This document shows positions 21,754-33,559 of a DNA stretch of 64,000 nt, one piece after another. A program made the translations under genes and the position numbers. Positions within the stretch are counted from its first letter, which is position 1. Every line of letters begins with the position of its first letter. The notes below the pieces were generated by a model, which worked only from the letters and a program-made list of their open reading frames with translations, had not been told where the DNA came from and did not search any database. Origin of the DNA: Cheilinus undulatus (Eukaryota; Chordata; Actinopteri; Labriformes; Labridae); contig NC_054868.1 in the NCBI RefSeq assembly GCF_018320785.1, forward strand, positions 49,428,874 through 49,492,873, read 5' to 3'.

Positions 21754-24700
21754 ATTGCTGAAGACATTATATCCAGTTTTTTCTACTCTAATGTTACTGG
21801 CAGTATGTCAGTCCTTATATGGCTGGAACTGGTTGCATTCACACGTCCTGCAGCCATGTCCAAAAACACATTAACCATGCTCGAGACTATCTCTTATGAT
21901 CTCTGCTGCTTGTGTTTGCACTGATGCAAAACCACCTTCAGACACTGCTGCGTGGCCCAAAATTCTCCCTTTGCACATATCATTTGATTTTAAACATTAA
22001 GCAATGATTCTACAACAGCCTAACAGCCTCATCCAAATGTTTTAGATACAAATCATAAGCTTATGGGTGCACGTAGCTGACTTTGAATCTTAGTGTGTGG
22101 TTAGCTCTCTGGCTCACAGCTGAGCCAGAGAACTTCAGGAGATGAGCATACTATAAATATTTCCTGTCACCACGTCGTATCTTCGATCTGTTCTATTTTC
22201 TGGAGGAGTGACCAGCTTTTTCATTGCATAACAATCCTGTGATATAAGTGTTTAGTGCAGTAGTTAAGCTCTTGGGTAATTTTAGGATGACAAAGCACTT
22301 TCTAGAGTTTGATTGCAAAAATGTGTGAAAACAGGTTTTGGACAAAAATCTTCTTAAAATGATGATAGTCTTAGATGGATATTAAAATATAATGAGTCTA
22401 TTATTTGGAATTACTGAACTGGTCTCACTTCAACTCCTCATAATGGACATCTTGTTGAGTTTTATCCTAACAAGCCAAAATCCTCCATGGTGTTTTGCCA
22501 TTATTTCTGCTGATCTACAACTCTGTTATGGTGTCATAAGATCATTTTTATATAACTGAAACCTACCTATGTTTGTCAAGGCCTCATAATCTAAGAATCA
22601 AGACCATTAGAAAGCAATGTATGAATACATGTTATTCATTAAAGCATTTTTTTGGGTTCAGTGTTCAAAACAATTTTTGTAACTGACATGAAAGTCATAA
22701 TAAAGCAGCCTTTATTATCTTTCTCTCTCTGCTTTCAGCTCCTCTTATCTTTGTCCTCTCAGGAGGGTAAGGCCTCACTACTGAGGAATCCTTCAGGGGA
22801 GGAGAGTGTGTGTTTTACTGCCAAGACTAAATTTACACAGCTGCTTGACAGTAGTCAGCACATTGAGCTGAGTTTGGATCGCTTTCAGGGAGACTACACT
22901 GACTTATTTTCAGCCAAACATGCCATAACTTTAATAATAACTTAACCCAAAGCAGAGCTGCTGCAATAAAATGGATTTCAGTTTCAAAATTTTAGTTGAT
23001 CAAGAGCTATTCTGTTTTGTCTGTTTTCCTTTCTCTGCTAAAAATTACATCCAATATCTTGTCTTTAGATAAAAGACATGCGACACCATCATCTTAGGCT
23101 TTGGAAACCAGTGATCAATTTCCCCTATCTGTGGACTTTTCTGGTTTTGGCCAATAAATAAATTAGTACCACAGATGCTGATAAGGATCCATAATGAAAA
23201 ACAGCGTACAGTTTAGATTAATATCTGAGTTTTCTCTACAGTAGTCAGGTGATGTAAGCTATTTTCTAACCACTGTCTCGCCTGGACTTATCATCTTAAA
23301 AAGCTTGTAAAACATCAACCCTGTGGTTCACATTAAAGTTCTTAGCATCCTTTCCTACATGACAACCTGGGCAACAGAAAAAAAGGACAACAGAAAAACT
23401 AAACTGAAATTAAAAGTCAATAATGACTAAGACGTTTGCACAAACTTGTTTTCAAGTTGGGGACCAAAAAGTTAGAAAAAAATCATTCTGTGACAGAAAG
23501 TCTTCAAATATTCATATTTTTACAAAAACATCCTTGCTCTTTTTATATTGGCTGATTATGAGACGGTATTCAAATCAGTTCCTGTCCACAGAGACACAGA
23601 AGGACACATCACAGGCTCTCTGTCTCACTTTCTCTCCATTATAAGACATTGAGGTTCAGGCCCTTTCCTTCAGTTTCTAAGTGTATAAACATGAGCCATT
23701 TGGCAAAGCATGACAGAGCACTCTGCCATGTGACATCCATTTTGGGAAACATTATGGTGGCTAATGCTTAGCTAGCAGCAGAGATGATCAAAAATGGATC
23801 TAAAAAGACATTCAATATCAAAGTTACTGATGTGGATTTAATATTTAAAGACCCTAGAAAGTCATCCAAGTTCCAGGCCAATTAGAAAAGCCCCCATTAT
23901 GGCTACAAAGGCATGGATAGCGTCATTAGAATGGTAAAACTGGGGGCTTCCAGGGGAGAAAGAGTAAGTGGCTACGATTTATGGGTCAAAAGTTGTTCAC
24001 ATTTTTATAACCTGAGTCTTTTCTTGTCATATACAAACAACATCAGGCTCAGAGGGTTAAAGAGATGGAGAATTAAAATATCTATAGTGCTGCAGCTCTA
24101 CATAGTGGTCAATGATCTCTTTGGCCTTTGGGACTGAGCCGGGCGTAATATAGTCTGTCTTATCTCCTACGTCCAGTGTAGTTATAACCAACTTCCAGGC
24201 TAAACTTTACAACGAGTACACCAAGCAGAGCCAATAGAAACACTTCTCATCAACTGGCATGATGCTGTCTGATAAAAAGTAAGCGTTTCTTATGGGGATT
24301 AAAACACCCCTTGTGTCTGCCCTGCTCCATAGTCATGAATCATGGAGTCTTGTCACTATTTGCTTTAGACAGATGAATATGACAGCCTCCTGAGGTGCAT
24401 ACTGAGGGAATTAGCACCTGCAAGGATAGCACTGACAGCTCACATCACCTCTGACTCACCTCTGAGCACATTTAGAAGACATTATTTTGCTATTTAAGCA
24501 GAGCTCGTCTGCTAAAACGAAGCTTTTCTATCAGTTTTAACTTACAGGATTATAGTCTGATCACAGATGACTCTGTCTTTCTTGTCTTTGTGCCTTCAGT
24601 GGTGTTTCCTACATCATATGACCCTCGCTGTGTGGTCTCTCTTGATAATACATCAGTTAAGTCCAACTTTTTAAACTTCCGCCTGCTCCACCCGAGGTGT

Positions 24701-26059
24701 AGAAGTGACAAACAGGCGTAACTCAATCAGAGCTAAAGTCTAGCTTGTGCACAGGTAGAACTTTAAGTCAGTTCTGACTTCTAGCTTGCCCAGGAGTATG
24801 ATCAGCTGGTGCACTCATGTGCAGGTCATGTGACTGAAAGCTATGAATAGAGATTATGGATGTGCATTAAAAAACGGTATGTCTGAAATTATAGTCACTG
24901 ATTATGATATGTATTGTTAACATAAATAGGGCTCAAGAGTGAATAAAATGGCATCAAAACAGAGTTTGATTGTCCAGAAAGTCACCTGCAGAACACCTGG
25001 CCACATCAGCAGGTATAAAAAACCCCAAAAAGCCTAGAAATCTCTTCTTACCAGGCAAATTAGGGTTAGACCCCAATAGGCAAATTTAAACAACAAGGAC
25101 TTGGGTATGACCTGTAGTTTCCTGGTTTTGTTAGCTGAAAGAAAAGCTTAAAAAATGTTTCCCCCTCATTATGATTGCTGTTATACAAATGGAGAGGGCC
25201 CTCAGATTCTCATAACCACCCCTGAACAGGACACAAAGCCTGGCTAACACACATCTATGGCACTCAAGGTCTAGCCTGCACAGACATCTGTTGCTCTACT
25301 CCTCATGTCGTATCTCCTACCAGCCCCCTCTCTCCGACACCCACCTGTAAAATGTGAGAGACAGCTGAGTGTTGTCTGGTTTCACAACTACAAGGCCCTT
25401 CTCATAAAACATTTGCACAGATGTTTCTCTTCTCTTTCCTTCTTGCCTTTCGTTTCCTGATAGAAAAGTTCCAGACAGTGACAAGGGACTTCACCTGAGA
25501 CTGCGTGTTTGCTGGGTTAAATCAGTTTAAATTGTGCAATGCTAACACGGACTCAGTCACATTTTTGTTGATTTAAACTCTCCCTTAAGACTGATCTGCT
25601 GTTATTAAATAAAATACTGAACTACTTCCTGGATTCAGCATAATTCCCTTCATAGTTTTCATCACTGTCATCTTACAACTTCAACCCTTTCGAAACTCTC
25701 AGGTATGCTTTGGTCTATGTGGGTTAATCCTGAGTTCACGCCCTCTATCTGGCCCCTTTAAACCAGCTCAATGTCATCAATGTTTAATCACAGCAAACAA
25801 AGCTTTGGAGGACAGATACAGTATGATTCAAAGACAAGACGTGTAAATACTAGTAGAGCAAAACTCAGAGTAAGACCAGGAGAGAGGTTTCCATGAATGT
25901 GGTTGCTATGACTAATTTCCCTTTTAAACATCGATTGGTTTAATTTTGAATTTAAGATGTGGTCGCTTTGTTCTCTCATAGACTATTCTGTGCACCAGCA
26001 TCAAACACTAACACCAAGTATAATATGAATAAAAGCTGAATGATATGGGGGAAAGTTCT
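21754..26059. other. Intergenic, no gene recognised
   Basis: No supported gene. An acceptor-like CTGCTTTCAG at 22729-22738 is followed by about 200 open bases to 22945, but the peptide is not recognisable. The segment near 24060-24125 is a dispersed repeat shared with 11060-11150. Confidence 0.35.
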
Positions 26060-26480
26060 TCTTTCTGCCCTTTACAGTCACCAACCACTTCATTTTGCAA
26101 ATGCAAAAATCAGCCACATTGCAGCTAGTGAGGCATTCAGGTAATGTGCTGAAGTTCAAACCAACCATCTGAATTTGGAAGAAAGGTGGTTGTTGCTGCA
26201 AGAGGAAGTAGTCTACTGGCTTTTTCATGCACAACCATCTCTGGGGGTTACAGAGAATTGTGAGAAAAGGGGAAACTATGCAGTGAGTTGCAGCTCTCTG
26301 GGTCAGAATCACTGAGGTCAGAGGAGAATGACCTGATTGATCTGAGCTGATAGAGGCAACACTGACTCAACAAAGCACTAACTACAACCGAAGTATGCAG
26401 GAGAGCATCTCTGAATGCACAACATGTCAAAACTTGAAGAAGAGGGGCTACAGCAGCAGAAAACCACACCAGGGTCAACT
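26060..26480 (+). mobile_element. Fragment of a Tc1-like element
   Basis: Carries GGTAATGTGCTGAAGTTCAA and GGGCTACAGCAGCAGAAAAC, sequences I recognise from a common fish Tc1-like element. In intact copies this part lies just upstream of the part seen at 40130-40800. Only the middle is present; no termini are visible. Confidence 0.55.
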
Positions 26481-26795
26481 CCTCAAAGTCCTTTAACTCC
26501 TCAAACAACGGGAAAGAGAGGCGACAGTTTACACAGGATCACTAAAACTGGGCTGCAGAAACGGGGAAAAGCATTTTCTAGTCTGAAGAGTCTCAGCAAC
26601 ATTCAAACGTAGAGTCAGGATTTGATGCAAAAATGGAAGCTGGCCAGATGCTCATCATCTTGAACAGGGGTCACCGACATTTTTAAATCAAATATCCCCT
26701 TCAATTTTAACAAGGAAAACTACAATTACCATCAACATTCTCTGTGAAAAATCCACTATTTTACTTTCAATGGATATAATACAATGTATCTATAT

Positions 26796-27283
26796 TAGGG
26801 TTGTCAAGATTAATCACATTAACCGCAAGTCCACAATTAGTGTACTTATTTATTTTAATTGTGATTAATCTCATGCTTTATTGGGCCGTTTACAGCACAC
26901 TTTGGTTAAACCATGCCAGAGTCTCCCTGTAGCAACAGAGATGTAAAATAAATCCACCACTGCTCCTTAATGTCTCATTTCACTTTAAAAACTCACAGCT
27001 CAGTGGTCAAATTAAGTCATCTGCACCTTCTATTTCTTCTACAATCCATAAGTTCCTTTTTCTGTGGTTCAGCTCATGTTGAAATCTTCAGTCTCCCTAA
27101 GCAGGTCTTTATTTAAACAGGAAGTCAATTACACAGTAGAAAAAAACAAAACGTCAGAAAAGCAGTTTTGGTTGCAAAGAAGTCTGATTTTAAAATGGGA
27201 TAGAGGGATGTAATTAATCGTGATTAACTGTAGAAATCCTGAGATTAATTGCAAATAAAACTGTTAATCTTTGGACAGCCCTG
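26796..27283. mobile_element. MITE with GGGTTGTCAAGATTAA-type ends
   Basis: The left end TAGGGTTGTCAAGATTAATC mirrors TTAATCTTTGGACAGCCCTG at the right. The inner part has paired GTGATTAATC/TAATCGTGATTAA motifs. A left-end fragment of the same family is at 54028-54390 (TAGGGCTGTCAAGATTGATC). Confidence 0.75.
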
Positions 27284-28429
27284 ATCTCTACATAAACTCA
27301 TAGATGAAAAATAATATGATAAAAGTAAAATTAGCTTTTGTACGGAAGCCCTAAAGGGCCATGTGTTCATATATTTTTTTTACTTTTCTCCTTATATCCG
27401 GATAGATTAACAGTGACTGAGGAGACATGTTTTTATCTTTACTTTAAAAAGATCTACAAACCATTTCCTCTAGCCGTGAGTCTCAGGTGAAGTTAAATGG
27501 ATGCTAAATTATGTTACAATCTTTTTTTATCACTTTGTTTTAGAATAGAAAAAATATGATTACAGCTCCACCCTGACATTTAAGACCATGCAAATTCAGG
27601 GGCAAATGTTTATGATGATCTTACCAACTTTGAAATGATTATGTTTTGTAAAATTTGTTTACATTAAAGATCTTAAACCTAAAATCATGCCACAATTTTG
27701 TAATTTGAATTTCCTACTATTATGTCACTTTTAATAGTGTTGATAATCTGTTATTTTACTGGGACGGTTATCTCACCTTACATTTTTTTCAGGTTTGAGA
27801 TGCAAAAATATGAAATTAGAAGAACTTCATAATTTTTTTTTTCTCAAAGGTAAATAACAGAATCTGACACAAAAAAATATGCATGCCATGTCACTGACCC
27901 TTATACAGTATGCAATTAACATCCAAATCTTTCCATTATTATTTGACTTGTGAAAAAACACTGGTGCGTGAGAAGAATGTGACTTTTTTCAACTTTGCAA
28001 GAGTGACTTTGAAGTGTGATAGAATTTGCACAACAGAATTCAGTTTGTCTACTTTCAGCTACTTCTAACATGTTTCTCATGAATTCAAAATAAATCAAGT
28101 ACTGTGTTCATCACTGAATTTGCAATGATTGCTGTAAGGGTAGCTACTACCTAGCTTGAGTTTCACCTGACTGCATGTCAAAGTGTATAAAATGCAGAGC
28201 ATTGAGTGTCTGCATTAAATTATCAGTTGTGATAAAAAAGGTAGACCTTTGTGATGAGCTTAAGGCAAAAGTCCATAATATAATAAACTCATTTGTGCTT
28301 GCTTTTATCATACAGAACATGATTGTAACAGCATTCATTTAATGTAGTCGTGATAGTATTTTTGGAGATGTGATACTTGTCTGGTCTGGGAAACAGGTCA
28401 ACATGACTTTAAAAATGTTTATCAGGGTG
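27284..28429. other. Intergenic downstream of atf4, no gene recognised
   Basis: AT-rich, with poly(T) runs. No exon or RNA gene is supported. Confidence 0.35.
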
Positions 28430-28600
28430 CTGGTTTAACTCAGCCGGAAGAGCAGCCACCCTCACAGAGTGGCTTGAGTCCTTGTGAGACTGGTTCCAAG
28501 ATCAAATCCTGATACTGGTGCAGCATGGTGCATTACTTTCCTCATTGTTTCTCCTCGTCTTTCTTGAAATTGAGCAAAAAGCTATCTAAAAAGTGCAGTC
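28430..28600 (+). repeat. Degraded tRNA-derived SINE
   Basis: TGGTTTAACTCAGCCGGAAG resembles a pol III A box region, and GATCAAATCC about 70 bases later resembles a B box. The tRNA-like fold is not kept, so this is a SINE remnant and not a tRNA gene. Confidence 0.4.
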
Positions 28601-28819
28601 AGTTAATCATTTTGCTTCAGATTTTCTTCTTGCCTTGAATTTCAAATTGTAGCACTTTTATTTGACCCTTTTTTGAGTGACACATTTTTAAAAAATGCTG
28701 CACCTCACATTGTTGAAACTTCTGGTATAAATTAGATATCAAATACATAAAATCATTAAGAGCATCAGTTAACTTGCAACATATAAAGATGTCATGAGTC
28801 ACATGTTTACAGATAGATA

Positions 28820-28825
28820 TTTATT
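28820..28825 (-). terminator. Candidate poly(A) signal of atf4
   Basis: TTTATT on the plus strand gives AATAAA on the minus strand about 710 bases past the atf4 stop codon, giving a plausible 3' UTR length. Not proven without transcript ends. Confidence 0.4.
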
Positions 28826-29531
28826 AGAAAAAGAAAAAGAGCATTTTTTACAAGCCAAACAGCTGCACTAAAAGACTGAGTGACCAGATCAACTATCAGA
28901 TTTATCCAGCATTAAATAACGAAAGCCACAATAGGCGAGCAATGGATCAGGAAAAAACTATATACACAAAAACATCCATGTTGACAGTGTAACATCAAGA
29001 ATTCTTAAATAGGCCGAGGCCCCTTTCTGGACTTGAAGCTGTTAAGAGGAAGGTCGAAATGGGGTGAGAAGGTTAAAAAGGAGAGAGAAACATCAAGTAG
29101 AAGTGGTATCTCACTTGACAAACATAGGACTATTTATTGAAGCTGAGCTGGGTGTGGTCTCCAAAGATGCTGGGAGTGTAAAGGGTTAAGATCTACAACA
29201 CTACCAGGGGTTACAGTAACTCATGATTAGCATGCCTAATCTACAAAGACAACCTGCCTGATGGTTAAAGTACTGCTAGTTTAGACAGGAAGTACATTAC
29301 TGGGACCTAGCAGGGGACTGAGAGACAAGCATGTACAGATGCTTCACCAGACTACCTCCCAGCCCCCTGCTCTACACTAATCTCCACTTTCAGAGGCTTT
29401 TCTCTTATCTAACTGTTCCCTCTTTTCTATCACTGGCCTGTTTCATGCATCCACACTCGCATGTCATTCTTTTCTCAAAACATGATGAAAAGTCATGCGA
29501 GCATTAGAGCAGAAACGTAACACCACACTGG

Positions 29532-32199
29532 TTACTGAGCCACCGAGCTGGTCTTCCCTCGCCTGTGCTTACGGACTTCCTCCATCAGATCTTTCAAGTA
29601 CTGGATCTCTCTGCTGATGGACTCTGCCTTCTCCTTTAGCTCGTGGTTCCTCTTCTCCAGGTCTTCCAGCTCGCTGCCGAGCAGCTCCTGCTCCACCCTC
29701 TTCTTCTGTCTGTAGCGGGTTGCAGCAGTCTTGTTCTGCTCCATCTTCTTCAGCTTCTTCTCAACCACTTTGGGCGCACCAGACACAGATTTGACCTTGG
29801 CGGAGGGAGTGGTGGGCGAAGTGGGTTCAGGTTTTGTGTAGGGTTTGGTCCTGGAGGAACCAGCTGATGGAGAGGGGGTTGGAGGAGGTGAAGGGAAGCG
29901 AGGAGGAGAGCCAGCACTGGACTCGATGCCAGAGTCGCTGTCACTGTCAGTCGATGGAGGGGAGATATTAACGGACTGATCAGAAAGAGACACGAGGGAG
30001 GGCTCTTGTTTGTTGGTGAGCACAACCACGATGTGGCCAGAGGAGGGCAGGGAGAGCACAATAGGGCTGCCGGTCTGAAGGCTTCCACTGGGGTCTGGAA
30101 TGATGGTGGCTGTGAGGGGTGTGTTTTTCTCTGCATCCAGGACATCCACTTCACTCCCCAGCTCCAGCGTGTAGACTGAAGTGGGAGTAGGAGAGGGAAC
30201 AGGGGAGGCAGGCTCAGACTTCATAACAACTTCTTGAGAAGGAACCGACTCTGTCGTCTTGGCCTCAGTCGCCCCAGGGAGGGGGAGCTCAAGAGGAAGA
30301 GCGGGGATGCTGGGCAGTGGCAGGCTCAGCTCCAAGCTGTTACTGGGGACTGGGATGGTTGTGTCATAGGGGTCTAGATCCAGATCCATTTGGGAGTCGA
30401 GGGAGGCTAGGAGATCCTCGGGAGAGCTGGGGGACTCATCAGATGAGCAGGAGCCAATGAGGGAATCCAGGTCAAATTCACTCAGGTCGATTTTCTCTGA
30501 CATCCAGTCCAGGCCCGCGAAAGCATCATCTGCTGACAAAGAGGATTTTTATCATTAATATTTAATCCAACATGACTCTGCAGTGACTAACTTCCTAGAA
30601 TTAACCTCTCTTCAACTTGTTTCTTAAGCATGAGCTTAGATTATGCCATCATCATCAGGCACTTGTAAGGAAGTCTACATTTTTTAATTTCCTGAAGGCT
30701 CAATGCCAAAAAGCATCCTAGTGTTTTTTTCCAGCATCAACTTAAACTGACTTCTGTCCATGTAGAAGACAAGAGTAAGACTTGCTTATACAGATTGTTT
30801 GTGAAAACTGACAATGTACCGAGTTCTTAAGATATACAGATATATTTTCAAACCAGAAATAGGATAAGACTATACTTTCAAATGTTTTAAATTGAAGTTG
30901 ATGATAAAGTATGTCAGACCTAATGCTCAGTTGACATTGTTCACAGTAAGTTTTGTTTAGTCTTAATGAGGGGTTATCAATTTATTTACATTACATAATT
31001 TACATAGCTTTGTTTTTATTTTTTTCTGCAAAAAAATAACTTTGTGTAATTTTTCATATACATTTGGCTGTTTTTAACCAACTGACTTTTTTGACATTAC
31101 CCTGAATAAACTTTTGAGACACTGTCTCACAATTCAGCTAACTACAAAGATGTCAATGTCAGTCAGCCTTACAGAGGATATCACACAAAGGGAATCACAG
31201 CATTGTGAAATGACACCCAGAAAAAAACTAGTTTGAGCCAGTTGTAACCACACACGTAAAGCCACACCTGTGATACCTAATGTTTGCCCTTTATTACCGT
31301 CCACACCTACTAATTTGTTTAGAGTCTTTAAGTTTCAGTCTCTTAGATGAGTATCTTACAAATGATCAATTACTTTCCTCATTTAAAATCTGACTCATTT
31401 AATGTCATAATGTGGAACTACCTTAAAAAAGGGCAAAATGACTTTGCACTTAACAATCAAGATATATGGGAAACCCATGTATAAAAAGCTGACATTTCCA
31501 AACCCCTCATGATACCTTAGTACAACAACAAATTACTTAGACAAACTCACACTCACCTTTGCCATCGTCTGCTCCAATATGGGCATCGAGCAGGTCGCTG
31601 GCGCCCAGCCAGGGGAGGGACAGAGAGTCCGCTCCGGCCTTGGTTCCCAGGAAAGAGGGATGGGAGGGGGTAAGAGGAGGAGAGGGAGGTGGGGAGGCAG
31701 AAGAGAGTGGTGAGAACGATAAGGTCTGGTAGGGAGACAAGGAAGAGGCGTAGGAGGAGAAAGAGAGGGGGGGCGAAGCTGGTGCCTTCCCCTCTAGAGA
31801 GGAGGAGGGAGAAAGAGTTTCTTCTTCATCTTGGTCCAGAAGGGGCCCCATGGGGTCAGCCATCAGAAACGAGGACCCTGTAGACATAGACGCTGGCTTT
31901 GAGTTTATGATCTTACAGACTTGCCAAAGATTTATATTATACCCCTGATTTATGACAAGGCATACAAAAATATCCAATGTCAGCAAAAGTTTTCAATCCT
32001 CAGCAAAACTCGGTAATCTTCGAAATGAGGATAAATACAGTTTACTATTACCACTGTGCTTAGCAAAAACTAAGGCTTTAAGCCCTTATCTGAGTGAACA
32101 GTCACTTAGAAATGCTGAAGTGGTGCTTTGGGAACATGTGTCATTGTCACATCACCAACCTAAGCACAGGGCCTCCACGTCCTCCAAGGCGAGTGTCAT
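29532..32199 (-). CDS. atf4: Activating transcription factor 4 (bZIP)
   Basis: Coding exons are 32160..32199 (13 codons + 1 base), 31557..31877 and 29532..30532. All joins are phase 1, giving 453 aa (human about 351). ATF4 is the nuclear bZIP activator of the integrated stress response, driving amino-acid and redox genes through C/EBP-ATF sites. Visible marks: MADPMGPLLDQDEE near the N terminus; DAFAGLDWMSEKIDLSEFDL (the conserved ATF4 block); DSGIESS (about residues 320-326), matching the beta-TrCP degron; a Pro/Ser-rich middle; and a C-terminal bZIP (about 379-441) with basic region NKTAATRYRQKKR and the leucine-zipper start LEDLEKRNHELKEK. The extra length is Ser/Pro-rich sequence. The start at 32199 is chosen because MTLALEDVEALCL splices in frame; the ATG at 31887 lies upstream of the exon 3 acceptor. 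Which teleost paralogue (a or b) is unresolved. Confidence 0.95.
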
Positions 32200-33357
32200 G
32201 GCTGCTGCTGGTCAGTGGTAGCCGTGAAAGGGTGAGGAGATACAAAGGCGAGTCTGATGATGTTAGCAAGTCGAGCGGTTCGATTGTGCTGTCGACGGCA
32301 GCAAAGCTGAGGGTGATTGCCGAGAGAGACCTGGAATAGAGACACCCGTTTAAGACATGTTAAGGTGAGAAAATGTGCATCATATGCAGACTGATGAGGT
32401 TAAAACATAGGGACAGTGTGGTAAAAATATTCAAGTTTGGCAGTAAAGAACTGGATTTTTCCTGCAACAGAATGCTCCCAGATATGTTATAATCTGCTTT
32501 TATTTGTAATAAAGGGGGACCACAAGACTAATGAGAATCAGCCAGATAGATGCACTATGGCACAACTGCTTTAAATGGGCAGAGCTAAGTTTTAAACCAG
32601 AAACAATCCCCCTGTTTTAGACACATAATGGAAAAAACACACATTTCCTCCCTAATTACCTTCATGTTAACAATACAGCTTTCCTGTTGGTGTATGCTCA
32701 TGTAGTTAAAGCTGTTAACACAGGGGGGAGGGGAGGCTAATTTTGGCTAATCCTTCCACTCAGTGTCAACGCTGCGTTGACGGTAAAACACTCCGCCCTC
32801 CACCGGGGCATAACATTTCCTAATTTGGTCATAGTTTGGCCGGTAACCCCGCCTATCTCAGTGAGTCACGGCCGGGATGTGGGTGGGTGACCGCCATTTT
32901 CACAACAGAGCCATCTGTGCGAGGGCTGAGTGAAAAGGACAGTGCGCGCCATTTTGGAGGCGCCACGTTGTCAGTGTTTTATACACAAAGACACCAAAAA
33001 TGCTTTAGAATAATAAAAATAATTTCAGCAGTTTTATAAAACTACATAACTTATTTTTTGAAGCCCAAGAAGGCTTCGTTATGGACAGGGTAAAACCGTA
33101 TTAACGGCTCGCTACTGTTTGAACACAGGGCAGGACGCTGCCTCACGCGCCGGTTGGTACTACTTTAACTGACAGTTTGTAATTTGACACCGCCGTTCAA
33201 TCACAATAAATTCAGGATACACTTTAAATGTGCTAGTTTCCTTATGTGTGAGAGGGCAACGCCGAATCAGGTTGATAAGACTCAACAAGTCTGGCAACAT
33301 GAATTGACATCAGGCAACCACGGAAGTATTAAGACAAATTTAAAATACTTACGCCAT
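31856..33357 (-). promoter_or_regulatory. atf4 uORF2 (65 codons, overlaps main start)
   Basis: The ATG is at 33355-33357. ATGGC joins the exon starting at 32330 (GTCTCTCTCGG), stays open through that exon, passes the main ATG in another frame, and stops at TGA 31856-31858 in the next exon. It is 65 codons long (mammalian uORF2 is about 59) and overlaps the main ORF by about 60 bases. This is the inhibitory uORF that ribosomes skip when eIF2 is phosphorylated, so translation of atf4 rises under stress. Confidence 0.8.
32160..32330 (-). other. atf4: atf4 exon carrying uORF2 body and main start codon
   Basis: 171-base exon bounded by the acceptor TATTCCAG and a weak donor (GTTGGTGA). It holds no ATG between its acceptor and the main start, so scanning ribosomes meet only uORF1 and uORF2 (both in the 5' exon) before the atf4 ATG. 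Confidence 0.75.
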
Positions 33358-33520
33358 TTTGCCAGAAATTGCCAGTGCACTTTGCCGTTGCACTGCCGGT
33401 TTTTTGCCGCTGCAAGTGAAGCCGCCGCACGCCTTTATGCTGCCATTTTGGCGCTGGAGAGCGTCCACCTGGAGTTTGAAATCCTTTCTTCTGTTGACGG
33501 AACGAAAGACAGGCGGGGAA
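33353..33520 (-). other. atf4: atf4 5' noncoding exon
   Basis: Contains uORF1 and the first five bases of uORF2, and ends at a strong GTAAGT donor at 33347-33352. The upstream limit is inferred from the TATA-like motif at 33531-33538 and is approximate. Confidence 0.6.
33435..33446 (-). promoter_or_regulatory. atf4 uORF1 (3 codons)
   Basis: In the atf4 leader the minus strand reads ATGGCAGCATAA: Met-Ala-Ala-stop, in the context CAAAATGG. Mammalian ATF4 uORF1 is also 3 codons; it lets ribosomes resume scanning and is the positive element of the delayed-reinitiation switch. Its position, upstream of an overlapping uORF2 with about 77 bases between, matches that design. Confidence 0.8.
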
Positions 33521-33527
33521 AGTCACC

Positions 33528-33542
33528 CAAGTATATAAAGGA
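33528..33542 (-). promoter_or_regulatory. TATA-like element of the atf4 promoter
   Basis: The minus strand reads CTTTATATAC about 90 bases upstream of uORF1, in a locally GC-richer region. The spacing would place the start near 33505. The assignment is inference from position only. Confidence 0.35.
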
Positions 33543-33559
33543 CCGAAGCACCGCTACCA

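Noticed and set aside
29643-30154. Extra ORFs overlapping the last atf4 exon (both strands)
   Set aside because: Low-complexity shadows of the Ser/Pro-rich coding exon in other frames.
31557-31986. 149-codon minus-strand frame as atf4 N terminus
   Set aside because: It begins at a non-ATG codon in the intron, and the only nearby ATG (31887) lies upstream of the acceptor. The spliced 13-codon exon explains the N terminus better.
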